Shown here: positions 62,626 through 64,000 of the stretch, piece after piece
How positions within the stretch are numbered: position 1 is the first letter of the stretch
Layout of the letters: each line of letters starts with the position of its first letter
Assembly: GCA_028023455.1 (NCBI GenBank)
Contig: JAQFVV010000455.1
Coordinates: forward strand, 495,899 to 559,898
Reading direction: 5' to 3'
Length of the DNA: 64,000 nucleotides
Source: Epiperipatus broadwayi
Taxonomy: Eukaryota; Onychophora; Udeonychophora; Euonychophora; Peripatidae
Position numbers and translations under genes: made by a program
Notes under the pieces: model-generated
Databases searched by the model: none
Seen by the model: the letters and a program-made list of their open reading frames with translations, nothing else
Told to the model about the DNA's origin: nothing

Positions 62626-64000
62626 AAATAAAAGAGATGTGCTTTATTGCAAGCGATGACAATGCAATAAACCAAAAAGAATCATGCTTTTCCATCTCTA
62701 AAAAGTGGATTATATGAAGACATTGAATAAATTTGTATAAATTACTACACAGTCATTTAAAATCACAACTCAAGCTGACACTTCCAAGAAAGCACTCATC
62801 CTGATAATTCTTTTAATATTGCGCTTCACTTGTTTGCCAAATGTGTAAGTTGTAACTTACTGCTCAAAGGTGAAGTAGAAACAAGGACTTTATTTAAATA
62901 TTATTCATTTTATTATAAAGTAATATCTATAAATATTGAAGTTTATGCATCTGACTTATTATTATTACTATAACAATATCTTATATTTCTATGGATGTTT
63001 TTGTATTGTCATGACTTTATAGTTGTGTCTATTCTCTTAAATCTTTCAGTTAGTATTTTAGTTAATTCCTTGGCTCCAGTTATTTTGTTATAACTTAATA
63101 GTTATTTTTATCCATTAAACTTTTTTTGTAGACCCAACTTTTTATCTAATAATAATTATTTATATTTCATTTTTATTTCTGCAGTTTTCTTTTTTTGTAA
63201 CAGCAGATTTTCAAATTAACAATTATTTTATTGAAGGTTGACATAAGTTAATAAAATTATAATTTTGCATTGATCAATACAAGGCCTGGCAAAAGTTTCT
63301 TCAAGATATATTTTTCGTCTCCTACATTTTTTGTTTACTAAAATTGTTACATTGTTGAGTCAATAATGATCAGTTTTTGATTGTCAATAATAAGCTTTTA
63401 AAAAGAACTTAGCACATTGTTCTGGTAAACTTTATATTATTATACAGATTTTCAAACATTATTTCACTTTCATAACTAAGAATAAAATCAACGTATCATC
63501 AGATTTTTAAAATGAGTTTTTGATTGTTTATTATTGAACTTCTACTGAATTTTACTATCCACATACTTCATTACCTTAATATCAATCTTCCAACCAATCA
63601 GATAACTATCTCATAAATGATTGCTTTAACCAATGATTAATTATTTTTTTACAAGAAATTTTATCTCTTCTATTTCAACAAAAGATTTTATTTATACACT
63701 AATTGATAAACAACTTTTCAGTTTTTAAAAATGAAGATCTTAATTTCTTTTTTTAAAATAAAATCTATGTAAAAAATAAAACTACACCTGAAAAAAAATC
63801 TTTTTACAGCAATACCTGGTAAAAGTTAAATATTTATATTATTATTAAAATGTTTTAATTTGTCACATGGTCATTTAATGTACATAAATATTTTAATAGA
63901 TTTAACCTAATCAATATTCTCTTTAACAACTAGATTATACTCTAGCTAGTATAAAATAAAATTATCCTTTTTAATATATATATATATATGAAAAATATTA
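62626..64000. other. AT-rich stretch without a recognised gene
   Basis: 62640-62870 may be the 3' untranslated tail of the Penelope-like element (GAAAGCACTCATCC resembles a segment beyond the 50.6 kb endonuclease). Beyond that is A/T-rich sequence with no recognisable feature, ending in a short TA tract. Confidence 0.5.

Overview
The window is 64 kb of very AT-rich animal nuclear DNA. It contains long A/T runs, expanded TATC/GATA and TAA microsatellites, and decayed non-LTR and Penelope-like retroelements. It also has tRNA-derived SINE-like repeats and several repeat families built around hammerhead-ribozyme motifs. No bacterial-style operon, rRNA gene, CRISPR array or intact host protein-coding gene is visible. 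This mix fits an AT-rich invertebrate such as a mollusc, cnidarian, flatworm or chelicerate. The sequence alone does not let me choose among them.

Layout. 0-5.3 kb: a palindromic repeat (280-415), a large inverted pair of family-A hammerhead repeats (874-1358), and a 1.2 kb TATC microsatellite (4012-5232). 5.3-11.5 kb: AT-rich DNA with no recognised gene. 11.6-15.4 kb: a GATA microsatellite in a tandem duplication, decayed family-A repeats, a hairpin capped by a hammerhead core (13817-13967), and a piggyBac-like TTAA element (14125-15391). 16-30 kb: two copies of one LINE family (LINE-2: 16200-16800 minus, 27385-29245 plus), a degenerate ~200 bp T-rich tandem array (20390-21240), and small dispersed repeats. 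29.8-40 kb: 3' tails of another LINE (LINE-1), a fragment of a third LINE (LINE-3: 34200-34935), tRNA-Gly-like SINE copies, and a family-B element containing a tRNA-like core. 40-45.1 kb: a nested repeat cluster of TAA microsatellites, family-A hammerhead repeats in tandem and inverted arrangement, and a second TTAA element inserted into one of them. 45.7-52 kb: three Penelope-like loci with GIY-YIG endonuclease remnants, two of them in inverted-repeat form. 52.6-62.8 kb: the RT half of LINE-1 (minus), family-C hammerhead repeats in tandem dimers, a further family-B copy and tRNA-Gly SINE, the endonuclease half of LINE-1 (plus), and a Penelope-like RT with a YVDD site.

The most striking content is the set of repeats with type I hammerhead architecture. 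Family A has a 455 bp repeat unit, measured identically at two loci. Family C has a 466-469 bp unit. The best copies keep every core position (CTGATGA, GAA, A15.1/U16.1, H17), a paired stem II, a very short stem III, and a stem I with an internal loop. Tandem dimers, short stem III and co-occurrence with Penelope-like elements match what is known of animal retrozymes. Many copies also carry a Pol III box-B-like stretch. Whether these particular families are new needs a database search. All coding features appear to be pseudogenised mobile elements.
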